DNA of 64,000 nucleotides from an uncultured Eubacterium sp. (GTDB lineage Bacteria; Bacillota; Clostridia; Oscillospirales; Acutalibacteraceae): positions 1 to 64,000 of the forward strand of contig CALWHV010000014.1 in NCBI GenBank assembly GCA_944380545.1, read 5' to 3'. Position 1 is the first letter of the stretch. Each line of letters opens with the position of its first letter. This document shows, piece after piece, positions 55,683-64,000 of this stretch. The position numbers and the translations under genes were made by a program. Under the pieces are notes generated by a model. It saw only the letters and a list, made by a program, of their open reading frames with translations. It did not search any database and had not been told where the DNA came from.

Positions 55683-55711
55683 ATATTACCAAAATTATGC
55701 CCGCCGCGCAA
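55683..55711 (-). promoter_or_regulatory. Possible promoter of the nucleotidyltransferase gene
   Basis: On the minus strand TTGCGC (55706-55711) and TAATAT (55683-55688) have a 17-base spacer, ahead of the ATG at 55649. The -35 is weak, but the -10 with its flanks, GGTAATATAG, is the same as in the left-edge promoter. Confidence 0.55.
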
Positions 55712-55738
55712 CCCCCGCGCCGTTTTCCTCAAAGAAAA

Positions 55739-55763
55739 GCCCGGACGGTAAATCCGTCCGGGC
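55739..55763 (-). terminator. Terminator after the 40-residue peptide gene
   Basis: A perfect 10-bp stem GCCCGGACGG/CCGTCCGGGC with a 5-base loop lies 17 bases past the peptide stop. On the minus strand it is followed by TTTTCTTTG, a U-rich tail. It ends the sialidase and peptide transcript before the nucleotidyltransferase gene. Confidence 0.8.
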
Positions 55764-55779
55764 AAAATTGATTTTGCGA

Positions 55780-55902
55780 TCAGAATTCGAGCGCAACCGG
55801 ATATTCTGTATCCGGGTTTTCGCTTACTGTTGTTAATATGGAATTCTGAGTGCTGAATTTTTCAACGTCAAAGGAAGGCGTTGTGTATTTCTTTTTGTCC
55901 AT
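55780..55902 (-). CDS. 40-residue peptide of unknown function
   Basis: This 40-residue open frame begins MDKKKYTTPSFDVEKF, continues with STQNSILTTVSENPD and ends in TEYPVALEF. It has a charged N-terminus with a K-Y-x-x-P-x-F pattern, a central hydrophobic and Thr/Ser patch (ILTT), and an acidic Pro-containing tail. It resembles the leader-core layout of small clostridial peptides of unknown role, some proposed as RiPP precursors. It has no Cys. A strong ribosome site (GGGAGG) lies 12 bases upstream, the sialidase stop is only 20 bases before its ATG, and a terminator follows. It has not been described as a gene in any obvious family that I can name. Confidence 0.7.
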   Translation of the reverse strand: MDKKKYTTPSFDVEKFSTQNSILTTVSENPDTEYPVALEF

Positions 55903-55922
55903 AACTTAACTTCCTCCCTTTC

Positions 55923-58900
55923 TCAATTAACGGGCACCACTTCAGGCTTGCCGTCCGAACCGAGTCTGTAAACAAATATTCTGCTTGCATATTCAACATA
56001 GGGTGCTGTAATCGAACCCGGATCCGTTATATCCGGATTGGTCTGATCCTCTCCGGCGTCAAAATCTTTGGTGTAACATACATATGCTCTCAGATAGTAA
56101 GGACCGGTTGCTCCGTTCGGGTTAAGTGTTATTGTGAATGTGCCGGAATTTGTGTCTCCATCGTTCCAGTGCGCTATTCTGTTTGCAGGAAGCGAGCGTA
56201 CTGCGCTGTTCTGGTCTGAATCATTTTTAACAAATCCGTCATTTTCAATAATGCTCGAATCACTTGTCAAAAGAGCTCCGGCTTCAACAACCTTAACACT
56301 GTCAGGTGCTGAGTAATCAACAGAAATTGTGAATTTCTCGTTGGCAAGGTAAGCGCTTCCGTAAACAGCTGGATTGTTCATCCTCATTATCTGCTCGTAT
56401 TGAGTAGAGCCGGGCGCATAAGCTGTATAATTGATATCTTCGTTAGTTGTGAAGTTAACAAACGAGGAATCAAACGAAGCAACATAATCAACGCCGTTTA
56501 TTTGCTTTACCCAAACAGAACCGGGCTGATCAGCTTCAATCGTCAGCTTTTCGTTGAAGTAGGGCGTTGCAAAGCTTTCCTTGCCGTTTACTGTCCCGCC
56601 TGATACCGTTATCGTTTTGTCAACGCCGGCGTTAAGAGAACCGTATTGCGAAATAGTAGCCGCTTCTTTATAGGTGTAAACGCCGTCGCCGACAGACCAG
56701 CCTGTGAACTTAAATTTAGGCGATTCCTTAGCTGTGATTACGGTATCGCCGATTGTAATGGTGTTGCCGTTTACATAAATCTGAGTTCCGTTTTCCGGAT
56801 CAACATAGCCTGTGCCTATAACGGTGCCGTAATAATCCTTAACCGTTATTATCTCGTTTGTGAAGACCTCAACATCGATCGTTGTGTCTTCCTGAATCAT
56901 TACGGAAAGTATATTGTCAAGATCTGAAACATTATAAGTAACGCCCTTGTCGTTCTCATCATTTGTTTGCTTTACGGAAAGCTGAATGGTGTATTCGGCG
57001 CTTGCATACTGAGTCAGGTCAAACTGCGCTATTTCACCGTAATGATATTCTGTGTTTGATTCATCCTGTATCTCACCGTCAAGGCTCAGCGAATATGCAA
57101 CATTGTACTTGGCAACATTTCCGCTTTCTGCGCCGTCCGCTACATTTATGTTCATTTGTGTAAGAAGTTCTGTCGTGAAGGCGTCGAGAGCCTTCTGGCT
57201 GAGCGCGGGAATGTTTACATAATATTGCTCGTTAGAACCGTCCTTGCTGTAAAGCGTATAAATATCCTGATATTCGCGAGTGTCGCCCGGAATGTAATCT
57301 CCCTCGCCGAAATATGCGTCCGCTATTGCCTGTTTAATTGCCGCGCCGCCATCGGTATATGCGTCAAGATCTATCATATCAGCTTCTTCTTCAGCGGCAA
57401 TGAAAACTTCATCGTCCGCAGCAACAACCGGCTTTGATGCCACAAGCGTATCGTACAGATCGTCGATCCTTATCTGCTGCCATGTTCTGTAAGCGTCCTC
57501 GGTGGGAACGGCGGGTCCGTCGATATATGTTTCGTCATCAAGATTCGGCGTAAGCACATATCCCGGAACATCAAGGCGCTTATCCTCTGTATCATAAAGA
57601 TATTCGCCCGTTGAAGAATCAATCGATTCCATAAACGCTACGGCCGACTCATATGCGGTTTCAAACTTTTCAAAGCTTTCCGGAGTGTAGTTTGTACCGT
57701 TCTGAAGCCTTATTCCGCTTTCGTATATGGCTTCGTCGTTTGCAATCTCGTTCATAAGATCGTCAAAATTGGCTCTCTTCTGAAGATATCTTTCTGCAAG
57801 ATCAACGGTGTCTGCGCCGTCATGGTCAAAATACGATTCGTATGTGCTGTATTCATCGGGCTTGCTGTGCCACGGCCTTTGGGCGGCAGTTGTTGTCAGC
57901 GTGTAGTTGTTAAGATACTCCTGCCTTATGAGCAGAGCGTTCATATAGTTGCTCCAGGAAGCTCTTGTAAAGTCTGTAGACTTTTTGATGTCGCTGACTG
58001 CTGCTTCATACGGCGCGCGCTCCTCTGATTTGTCGCACATAATGACCTCAAAGGTGAGCTTCATATCGTTCCAGCATTTGGGAACATTGCTGCCCGATGG
58101 CTCGGCGCCTTCCTGATATCTTACAATGCCCCTAACTGTTTGCTCTGTGTTTGGAGTAACACTCGTCGTAACATCAACGGTAGCGGTCCTCTTTGTGTTC
58201 ATTATCTCTGTGTCGTCATAAGGGCTGTTATATGACTCGCTTCCGCTTGAATTTCCGCCGAACTGGTAATATTCAGTTGCTATTTCTCCGTCGCCCGAAA
58301 GCTTTTGGATATAGCTTCTATTGCCGTCACCTATTTTAATGTCTCTGTTCCAGTAGCTATTCGGCGAATATTCAATGTTAATAGGCTCGCGCGTTACATT
58401 AAAGGAGAATTTATCGCTGTCACTCGGATCAACCGTTATGCCTTGATTGTGGTCTGAGCTTTTGTCGTAATAGTAATACGCAACTGTTATGTTATTATTC
58501 ACATCCTGGACACGCAGATTATGAATTTCGGTATCGTCACTGCCATTGTTGTGTACCATAACGCCGGCGCCCTTGAATTCCGTGCTGTTGTCCTTTGCGT
58601 TGAATATATCCTCATATTTGCCGTTATAACGCATAACACCGTTTTCGGGGAACAATATGCGCGCGTTGCCTACATAAGCGTATTCATTGTTGAATGTTCC
58701 GCTGCGTGATAATGTTGTGTTGCCGTAAGAGCCTTCAGCCATAATATAAGTCGGCAGAGCAACTGTTCTTGTTTCCACAGCCCCCCAAAAATATCTGCTT
58801 ACCAAGTTGCCGCTGATAACATGTCCCGGAACGGGGTTCGAAGCAACATAAAGCCTGTCGGACTGCGTCCAGATTGCGCCGGTACTGTCCTGCAGCGTTG

Positions 58901-61463
58901 TTTTCAGCGTTACATATGTGCCGCTGTTATAGGCGTTGTAATCTGAATTGCTTGCGGCGTTCAGCGTGCCGGTAAGTCTTCCTGTTCCGTCTCCGTTATC
59001 AATGTACTTTATGTTTGAGGCGATCGCTTCTTCACTGCCGAACGCCTCAACGGCAGTTATATCAGTAATTGTATAGGAGGTGTCGTTAAGTCTGAAATCC
59101 GTGTATTTTTCGCCAAGCTCGCTTCCGTCTGCAATATTCTGGCCGAAGAGCTGGATTTCGCCGCCATGCGTGTAAATAACCGGGTCGTAATCCACAACGC
59201 CTGTTATCTCTCTTGAATAGTCGTTTACTTCAATATTGTATGTGTCAAGACCGGCGGTTATTGTGGTGTTGCCTCTTGCAAGCGCCTTAACTGTCATATT
59301 GTATCTGTCTGCGCTCGTTTCGCTGTTCATACGGATTGTATGGGAGTAAACATTATCCGGCTGATAAGACGGATAGAGGAAATACCACTGTCCGCTGATC
59401 TCCTTGCCTATAAGATACTGACCGCCCTCGGTTATCTGGTTAACAGCCTTGTAGCCATTAACAGGATCCGCTGCCGTGTTTGCTTCGCCGGCCGCAAGAG
59501 GTCTGAAAAGCTTAAACAGCGTGTATTCGCGGTCGCGTCCGTCAAAATCGCCGCCCGCCTGTCCGTGAGCCGTCGTCTGGTCAAAGCGTCCCTCGTTGCC
59601 TGCGTCGGTGTGCATATAGAGCGCTTCGTTAGCAAGGTCTATGAACTGGAAATATGTGCCGTTTTCAACGCTGTAGATATTGATTGGCTCGCGGTCTTTT
59701 GTAGAGGGCTGACCCGCTGTGTCAATAGTCAGATGAACGCCCTGGCTGCTGACATACCATCTGCCGTTGTCGTCCTGTTCAAAGCTGTAAAGAGCATCGG
59801 AAAGCGGTATGCTCAGTCCGGAGTAGCTGCTGTCGCTGCCCATATTTGCCTTGCCCTGCTCAACAACACTGCACTCGGCTGAAACAATGCTCGGATCTGC
59901 GATTTCAACACTGTTTGTAGAAACGGTAAAGGTGCGTTCGTCGTTTTTAAGCATTGAAACATCGTAAGCGTGCGGCAGACCCTGTATACGGTAGCCGCTG
60001 ATTGATTCAATATCCGGAGCGTGCGCATAGCGGATTGACGCTGCTTCATATTCATAAAGCAGGTCTATCTGGCCGTTCGGAAGCTCCGTAAGGCTTGAGT
60101 AAGCAAAGAAGGTTGTGTTTATCTGATGCTGTACGGCGGCAACAAAATTATTGTTGCTGTCAATAAGCATAAAGGTGAGCGTGCCGTGAGACCTGTCGTC
60201 CGCGTTCGCATGCGAGGCGATAAGCATCGTGTAGTAGTTGCCGTTGTAAAGCACCTTGCGCGAATATTTTATAACGCAGTACTGGTTGTTCGGCGTGCAT
60301 TCAAAATCGTCTCCGTAAACGCTTAAGTCAAGAGAAACGGGATCTCCAACCCATTCATATTCGCCGTTTGAATTGAGGCGCGCGTCAATGTAATTGAAGC
60401 GCGGCCTTGCAGAGCGCATAAAGAGCCTTACTGTTCCGTCGTCAAGCAGCACGGGGCAGCACTCGCTGCTCCAGTCGCCATAGGGTATCCAAAGCGAAAG
60501 CCCCGGGCAGTCCGCAGACCTTTTCCAGGTCTTGCCGCCGTCGCGCGAGTAAACAAGGCACGAACGCTGGGTGCTGTCAGCGCTTGAAAGGATTCCGCCC
60601 TCGTTCCATTGGTATGCGCCGAAGATGATGGTGCCGTCCTTGGTTGCAATGCCGCGACCGGGACCTACGCCGAGAAATTGCTCGTCGTCGTTCTTGAGGT
60701 TGAGCAGCTGCATGCCGGACCAGGTCTGCCCCTTGTCCGAAGAAGTGCGGAAAACAAGGAATGTCGTTTTTACAGTCTGGAACTCTGCGTCGCTGTAAAA
60801 TACAGTGCCCGCCTTTGAACCGTTGTTGTAGATATAGTATTCTTCGTCAACGGTGTAGCCGTTTACCGCCTGGCCGTTGTTGCTGTATATCTGAGCCGAG
60901 CCGTTAACAAATTCACCAAGATAATAATTGAATCCGCTTTCGCCGTTTCTTCTCAGCATCAGCCTGCCCTGCGCGTCAAACGCATTGTCCTCAACAGGTC
61001 GGTTGTCTGCGCTTGACTCGTTGATGGCAACGCCGGCGGGGAAGAAGGTTGTAAGGGTATAAAGATTAACTCCGTCAGTAGCAAGCGCTGAGTCGCAAAC
61101 GCTTGTTGACGAAGTGTTGAACACATCGCCGTTGTCCGGATAGTAAGTAACAAGGCTCCAATCCCAGGTGGCGCCGTTGTCATCCGAAACTGCAATGATG
61201 CTGTCGTTTCCGCCGCCGTCCATACCGCCGTTCCAGCGTGTGTCCGCCATGGCAACAAGCGTTCCGTCGTCAAGGGTGACGATGTTCGGTATACGGTAAA
61301 GATCGGACGGATTACCTGCCGTAAAAGGCTGACCCTCGCTCGTTCCCGTTTGCTTGCCGCCGCCGCTTTCAACGGTGGCGTACGCAACAAGCGGTGCGCT
61401 CGTTGCCACCATCAAAACAGCGAGGAAGAGGGAAAGCAGCCTTTTTGAAAGGTGTTTCTTCAT
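55923..61463 (-). CDS. Large secreted sialidase (GH33-type) with multi-domain C-terminus
   Basis: The enzyme would remove terminal sialic acid from host glycans. The 1846-residue protein has a signal peptide (1-29), then a sialidase propeller from about residue 50 to 490 with YRIPNIV (R57 of the arginine triad), Asp boxes SDDNGATW (93-100), SSDKGQTW (241-248) and SRDGGKTW (306-313), and SSECCPVLLDDGTVRLFMRS. The long remainder holds beta-sandwich modules, a FIVAR-like helical stretch (NYTPESFEKFETAYESAVAF) and repeat-like beta domains. No LPXTG, SLH or dockerin is seen at the end, so it is probably released or held by non-covalent contact. The start follows AGGAGG. Confidence 0.88.
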   Translation of the reverse strand: MKKHLSKRLLSLFLAVLMVATSAPLVAYATVESGGGKQTGTSEGQPFTAGNPSDLYRIPNIVTLDDGTLVAMADTRWNGGMDGGGNDSIIAVSDDNGATWDWSLVTYYPDNGDVFNTSSTSVCDSALATDGVNLYTLTTFFPAGVAINESSADNRPVEDNAFDAQGRLMLRRNGESGFNYYLGEFVNGSAQIYSNNGQAVNGYTVDEEYYIYNNGSKAGTVFYSDAEFQTVKTTFLVFRTSSDKGQTWSGMQLLNLKNDDEQFLGVGPGRGIATKDGTIIFGAYQWNEGGILSSADSTQRSCLVYSRDGGKTWKRSADCPGLSLWIPYGDWSSECCPVLLDDGTVRLFMRSARPRFNYIDARLNSNGEYEWVGDPVSLDLSVYGDDFECTPNNQYCVIKYSRKVLYNGNYYTMLIASHANADDRSHGTLTFMLIDSNNNFVAAVQHQINTTFFAYSSLTELPNGQIDLLYEYEAASIRYAHAPDIESISGYRIQGLPHAYDVSMLKNDERTFTVSTNSVEIADPSIVSAECSVVEQGKANMGSDSSYSGLSIPLSDALYSFEQDDNGRWYVSSQGVHLTIDTAGQPSTKDREPINIYSVENGTYFQFIDLANEALYMHTDAGNEGRFDQTTAHGQAGGDFDGRDREYTLFKLFRPLAAGEANTAADPVNGYKAVNQITEGGQYLIGKEISGQWYFLYPSYQPDNVYSHTIRMNSETSADRYNMTVKALARGNTTITAGLDTYNIEVNDYSREITGVVDYDPVIYTHGGEIQLFGQNIADGSELGEKYTDFRLNDTSYTITDITAVEAFGSEEAIASNIKYIDNGDGTGRLTGTLNAASNSDYNAYNSGTYVTLKTTLQDSTGAIWTQSDRLYVASNPVPGHVISGNLVSRYFWGAVETRTVALPTYIMAEGSYGNTTLSRSGTFNNEYAYVGNARILFPENGVMRYNGKYEDIFNAKDNSTEFKGAGVMVHNNGSDDTEIHNLRVQDVNNNITVAYYYYDKSSDHNQGITVDPSDSDKFSFNVTREPINIEYSPNSYWNRDIKIGDGNRSYIQKLSGDGEIATEYYQFGGNSSGSESYNSPYDDTEIMNTKRTATVDVTTSVTPNTEQTVRGIVRYQEGAEPSGSNVPKCWNDMKLTFEVIMCDKSEERAPYEAAVSDIKKSTDFTRASWSNYMNALLIRQEYLNNYTLTTTAAQRPWHSKPDEYSTYESYFDHDGADTVDLAERYLQKRANFDDLMNEIANDEAIYESGIRLQNGTNYTPESFEKFETAYESAVAFMESIDSSTGEYLYDTEDKRLDVPGYVLTPNLDDETYIDGPAVPTEDAYRTWQQIRIDDLYDTLVASKPVVAADDEVFIAAEEEADMIDLDAYTDGGAAIKQAIADAYFGEGDYIPGDTREYQDIYTLYSKDGSNEQYYVNIPALSQKALDAFTTELLTQMNINVADGAESGNVAKYNVAYSLSLDGEIQDESNTEYHYGEIAQFDLTQYASAEYTIQLSVKQTNDENDKGVTYNVSDLDNILSVMIQEDTTIDVEVFTNEIITVKDYYGTVIGTGYVDPENGTQIYVNGNTITIGDTVITAKESPKFKFTGWSVGDGVYTYKEAATISQYGSLNAGVDKTITVSGGTVNGKESFATPYFNEKLTIEADQPGSVWVKQINGVDYVASFDSSFVNFTTNEDINYTAYAPGSTQYEQIMRMNNPAVYGSAYLANEKFTISVDYSAPDSVKVVEAGALLTSDSSIIENDGFVKNDSDQNSAVRSLPANRIAHWNDGDTNSGTFTITLNPNGATGPYYLRAYVCYTKDFDAGEDQTNPDITDPGSITAPYVEYASRIFVYRLGSDGKPEVVPVN

Positions 61464-61514
61464 AAATTTACCTCCTGAATTTAGCCCGGGCGGGGCGCGC
61501 CCTGCCGAGGCGTT

Positions 61515-61540
61515 ATTTCGTGAAATGGATATTTTGTATA
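61515..61540 (-). repeat. 26-base element in the sialidase leader (copy 1)
   Basis: A perfect 26-base inverted copy of the element at 61891-61916. Read toward the sialidase it begins TATACAAAATATCC and ends TTTCACGAAAT, and lies 52 bases before the start codon. It contains the small dyad ATTTC-AC-GAAAT. Both copies have the same orientation and distance relative to their genes, so a shared operator or leader RNA element is likely; the protein or RNA that reads it is unknown. Confidence 0.75.
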
Positions 61541-61890
61541 GTTCGCCCTCAGAGCCACAATATATATAATGTTATAAATAATACGGAATAATAAATTAAA
61601 TTTTGTCTTTAAGAAAAAACGCCGTTTTAATATTCCGAAATTGGATATAAACGGTGAAAATCCGCGCCGCATTTGTAAATTTTTCGTAAATAATTGTGCG
61701 ATGGAATTTTGAACTTCCGATTTTTATATATTTTGCATAGCCAGCCGCCGTTTTCGGATGATTTTTTTGTGAAATTAGCAAAATTTCAAAACCTGCATTA
61801 ATTTCGTTTAAATTCTATTTACAAAATTGCCTTATTATGCTATATTTATAGGGAATAGTGGATTCGTATACCGGCGCGCCTTGCGCTGAT
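61541..61890. other. AT-rich divergent promoter region between sialidase and GH43-like genes
   Basis: This 350-base gap is strongly A/T-rich and holds no open frame with a good ribosome site. It contains the plus-strand promoter listed separately and presumably the minus-strand promoter of the sialidase, for which I see only weak pairs around 61555-61590. The flanks are the paired 26-base elements. Confidence 0.6.
61818..61846 (+). promoter_or_regulatory. Sigma-A promoter of the GH43-like gene
   Basis: TTTACA (61818-61823) and TATATT (61841-61846) have a 17-base spacer. Transcription would start near 61853, so the 26-base element at 61891-61916 and a 7-bp hairpin (GCGCACA/TGTGCGC, about 61920-61945) would be in the 5' untranslated region of about 117 bases. 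Confidence 0.65.
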
Positions 61891-61916
61891 TATACAAAAT
61901 ATCCATTTCACGAAAT
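61891..61916 (+). repeat. 26-base element in the GH43-like gene leader (copy 2)
   Basis: The perfect inverted partner of 61515-61540. It ends 54 bases before the ATG at 61970. Given the promoter at 61818-61846, it would be transcribed, which points to action in the RNA or as a downstream operator. Confidence 0.75.
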
Positions 61917-61969
61917 GCGGCGCACAAATCCCTTCCACTGTGCGCAGGCGATTTCAAGGAGGTAAATTT

Positions 61970-64000
61970 ATGAAGAAACACCTTTCCAAACGGCTGCTTT
62001 CACTGCTTCTTGCGGTAGTGATGGTGGCCACAAGCGCACCGTTTGTGGCTTCGGCTCAAACCGCGACTATAAGTGACGAGATCAATTATCTCTTCGCTTA
62101 TTTCACGGGGGATGACAGCGAGCAGGTCCGCCTTGCTGTTTCCGACGACGGCTACAATTTTGAGGCGCTCAACGGTAATAACCCAGTGCTTGACGCAACG
62201 CTTGCAAGCAATCAGGTCGGCGTGGATATTTTCCCTGCCGACAGTCAGCTTGGCATTGCGCCGTCCGGCAGCGCCCGCGACCCTTACATTGTTAAGGACA
62301 AAACCGGCGAAGGCTACTATATCCTTGCCACGGACCTTAGCGCACCGGCTCAGGCATACAGAAATTCAAAGATGCTTGTTTGGCATATAACGGACCTCAG
62401 CCAGGCAGATAAGGTTAAGCCCTGGGCTATCGAAACCCGCCAGTGGTTCCCGAATAACTACGGCGGAAGCGGCGATCAGGGCACCGATACAGCCGGCGTT
62501 GCCTGCCCGGATTTCTATGCCTGGGCTCCCGGCGCTATCTGGGATGCGGATAAAGAGATGTACCTTCTGTATTGGTCCGCCGGCAGAAGCGGCGACCCCC
62601 GCAACGCCTATGATACAGGAAATAATAGCAACTACCAAACGATGGGCATCTACGGCTGCTACACCAAGGATTTCAAAACCTTCTATCTTGCGGACGGTGT
62701 AACGGAGCTTAAAGCGGGCAGCTATCCGATTCTTATGTATAACCCGAGAAATTACGAGGCTATCGACGCTGAGATCGTTGAGCATAACGGCACATATTAT
62801 ATGTGGCATAAAAACGAGGACAACGGCTCCGGCGACGATACCAAATATCTTGTTCTTGCCTCCGATACCGAGATCACCGGCGGTGAAGACGGCTATGATT
62901 GGGTTAAAGATTTCGTGGACAAAGATAATCCCAACTATCACGAGGGTCCGTTCGTTTATCAGCTGCCTAACGGCACCTATGTGCTTATGGCGGACTGGTA
63001 TAAAAACGACTATCCTAACGCGGAGTTCATCGCATACACCGGCTCAACTCCCGCCGATGTTCAAAACAACAGGGTTTCAAACCAGATGATGATAAATTAT
63101 CTGAAGCCGCGCCACGGTAAGGTAACTCAGATAACCGCCGCGGAATATGACACGCTTGTTCAGACCTACGGAAAGGTTACTTACGACGGCAGAAACTATT
63201 TCGGCGCTGCTGACGATATAAACAAGGACACGCTTGTTGCCCGCTATTTTGTTAACGATGATATTTATACGGACGCAACAGGCCACGGCTTCGATCTTAG
63301 CGGCAGTCTTGCGGTCAACTATGATGCCGACGCCGAAATAACCTACGCCGATTTCAACGGTCAGGGCGTTGCAAACAATCCCGGCGGCGGCAATTACGCC
63401 ACCCGCGATATGAGCGATATGGTTACCGAGCTTACGGAAAGAGCCGGCTTCACGATAAGCTTCTACGCTCAGTCCGATAACAGCTCGTCTTCGGATAACC
63501 GCCGTCTGTTTGAGCTTTCTACCTTTGACCACGGTCAATGGACGGAGCTTGAGCAGCACGGTTATATAGTAAACTATTCCGCTGCGGATATTTTTGAAAC
63601 CAAATTCGGAACGGCTGACCCGCTAAAAACGGCAAGCTCCGTTCCCGTTCCGAGTGATAAGTGGGATCTGTACACCATCACAGTCAGTGAGAACTTCCTT
63701 ACGCTGAGTGTTAACGGCGCAGTTCGCCGCAATACTCCCATATATCAAAACGGCCTTTCAGATGATGTTTTCAACGGCCTTAAAACCGGTAATCTTAATA
63801 TCGGTATTTCCTCCTGGGATAATGATAAGCTTTTTGACGGCCGTATCCACGATTTCCGTATCTATAACAGAGCTCTCAGCAACGATGAGGTTCAGGCTTC
63901 TCTTGACCTTCTCAAGAATCCGGATCAGGCCGGCGTTGAGCTTCCCACCATTACGGACGGCAGAATTTATTACGACCCGATGGAGGATACCGAGATCGGC
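61970..64000 (+). CDS. Secreted GH43-like glycosidase with LamG domain, cut by the right edge
   Basis: The visible 677 residues are an open frame with no stop. A signal peptide (1-29, cleavage near ASA) is followed by a five-bladed propeller of GH43 type (about 35-400): R103-D-P, WAPGAIWD (185-192), EIVEHNGTYYMWH and the EGP motif (NYHEGPFVY, about 322-330), ending with PRHGKVTQITAAEYDTL. A concanavalin/laminin-G-like domain (about 430-640; FTISFYAQSD, LTLSVNGAV, GRIHDFRIYNRALSNDE) follows. Family members cleave arabinose- or xylose-containing glycans. The start follows AAGGAGG. The rest of the gene is outside the window. Confidence 0.85.
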   Translation, partial: MKKHLSKRLLSLLLAVVMVATSAPFVASAQTATISDEINYLFAYFTGDDSEQVRLAVSDDGYNFEALNGNNPVLDATLASNQVGVDIFPADSQLGIAPSGSARDPYIVKDKTGEGYYILATDLSAPAQAYRNSKMLVWHITDLSQADKVKPWAIETRQWFPNNYGGSGDQGTDTAGVACPDFYAWAPGAIWDADKEMYLLYWSAGRSGDPRNAYDTGNNSNYQTMGIYGCYTKDFKTFYLADGVTELKAGSYPILMYNPRNYEAIDAEIVEHNGTYYMWHKNEDNGSGDDTKYLVLASDTEITGGEDGYDWVKDFVDKDNPNYHEGPFVYQLPNGTYVLMADWYKNDYPNAEFIAYTGSTPADVQNNRVSNQMMINYLKPRHGKVTQITAAEYDTLVQTYGKVTYDGRNYFGAADDINKDTLVARYFVNDDIYTDATGHGFDLSGSLAVNYDADAEITYADFNGQGVANNPGGGNYATRDMSDMVTELTERAGFTISFYAQSDNSSSSDNRRLFELSTFDHGQWTELEQHGYIVNYSAADIFETKFGTADPLKTASSVPVPSDKWDLYTITVSENFLTLSVNGAVRRNTPIYQNGLSDDVFNGLKTGNLNIGISSWDNDKLFDGRIHDFRIYNRALSNDEVQASLDLLKNPDQAGVELPTITDGRIYYDPMEDTEIG

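Noticed and set aside
61555-61590. Sialidase promoter pairs
   Set aside because: Several A/T-rich hexamers fit weakly with 17-18 base spacing, and none stands out enough to annotate.

Overview
The window reads as a chromosomal segment of a spore-forming Clostridia member, most like an uncultured Oscillospiraceae/Ruminococcaceae gut bacterium. Supporting this are a complete spoIIIA operon, spoIIP, the clostridial order asp23-nusB-(M22 protein)-xseA-xseB-ispA-dxs-tlyA-nadK-argR-recN, AddAB instead of RecBCD, a zinc-type L31, a DUF896 protein, and large secreted glycosidases. Genus-level placement is inference. I see no phage, insertion sequence, CRISPR array or complete tRNA.

Layout. (1) 1-290: a near-consensus minus-strand promoter and a leader that looks like the start of an rRNA operon leaving the left edge. 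(2) 291-7554, minus strand: a small membrane protein and SpoIIP, a 580-base gap with an inverted-repeat structure, then a lipocalin-like membrane protein, a divergent long PRPP synthetase and a GtrA-YfhO fusion. (3) 7659-23435, plus strand: spoIIIAA-AH, Asp23, NusB, an M22 protein, exonuclease VII, isoprenoid genes (ispA, dxs), tlyA, nadK, argR, recN and tyrS, mostly with overlapping stops and starts. (4) 23550-40788: ligA, a membrane protein, murD, two M42 peptidases, a GNAT protein, a PLP lyase, DUF2461, a phosphohexomutase, addB and addA. (5) 40871-41758: rpmE and a YigZ protein, closed by a bidirectional terminator facing a metallophosphoesterase. (6) 42828-54178: dnaG, rpoD, DUF896, thymidylate kinase, DUF2156, GNAT, DJ-1, 5-formyltetrahydrofolate cyclo-ligase, MltG, U32 peptidase, a class B PBP and a WYL regulator. 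(7) 54179-64000: an accessory block with a hairpin-rich spacer, a nucleotidyltransferase, a 40-residue peptide gene, a 1846-residue secreted sialidase, and a divergent GH43-like protein with a LamG domain that runs off the right edge.

The core is housekeeping: sporulation (engulfment and the mother-cell feeding-tube channel), replication and repair (LigA, DnaG, RecN, AddAB, exonuclease VII), wall synthesis (MurD, MltG, PBP) and isoprenoid precursors. Several -35/-10 pairs close to the sigma-A consensus and many hairpin terminators can be read directly, so transcription units are well delimited.

The most unusual material is on the right. The sialidase and the GH43-like gene are divergent, share almost the same signal peptide and translation-start region, and each carries the same perfect 26-base element 52-54 bases before its start codon. 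Directly behind the sialidase lies an unlabelled 40-residue peptide gene with its own Shine-Dalgarno site and terminator, followed by an NTP_transf_5-type nucleotidyltransferase. Two structured intergenic regions (about 1937-2240 and 54200-54464) are candidate non-coding RNAs or decayed small mobile elements.
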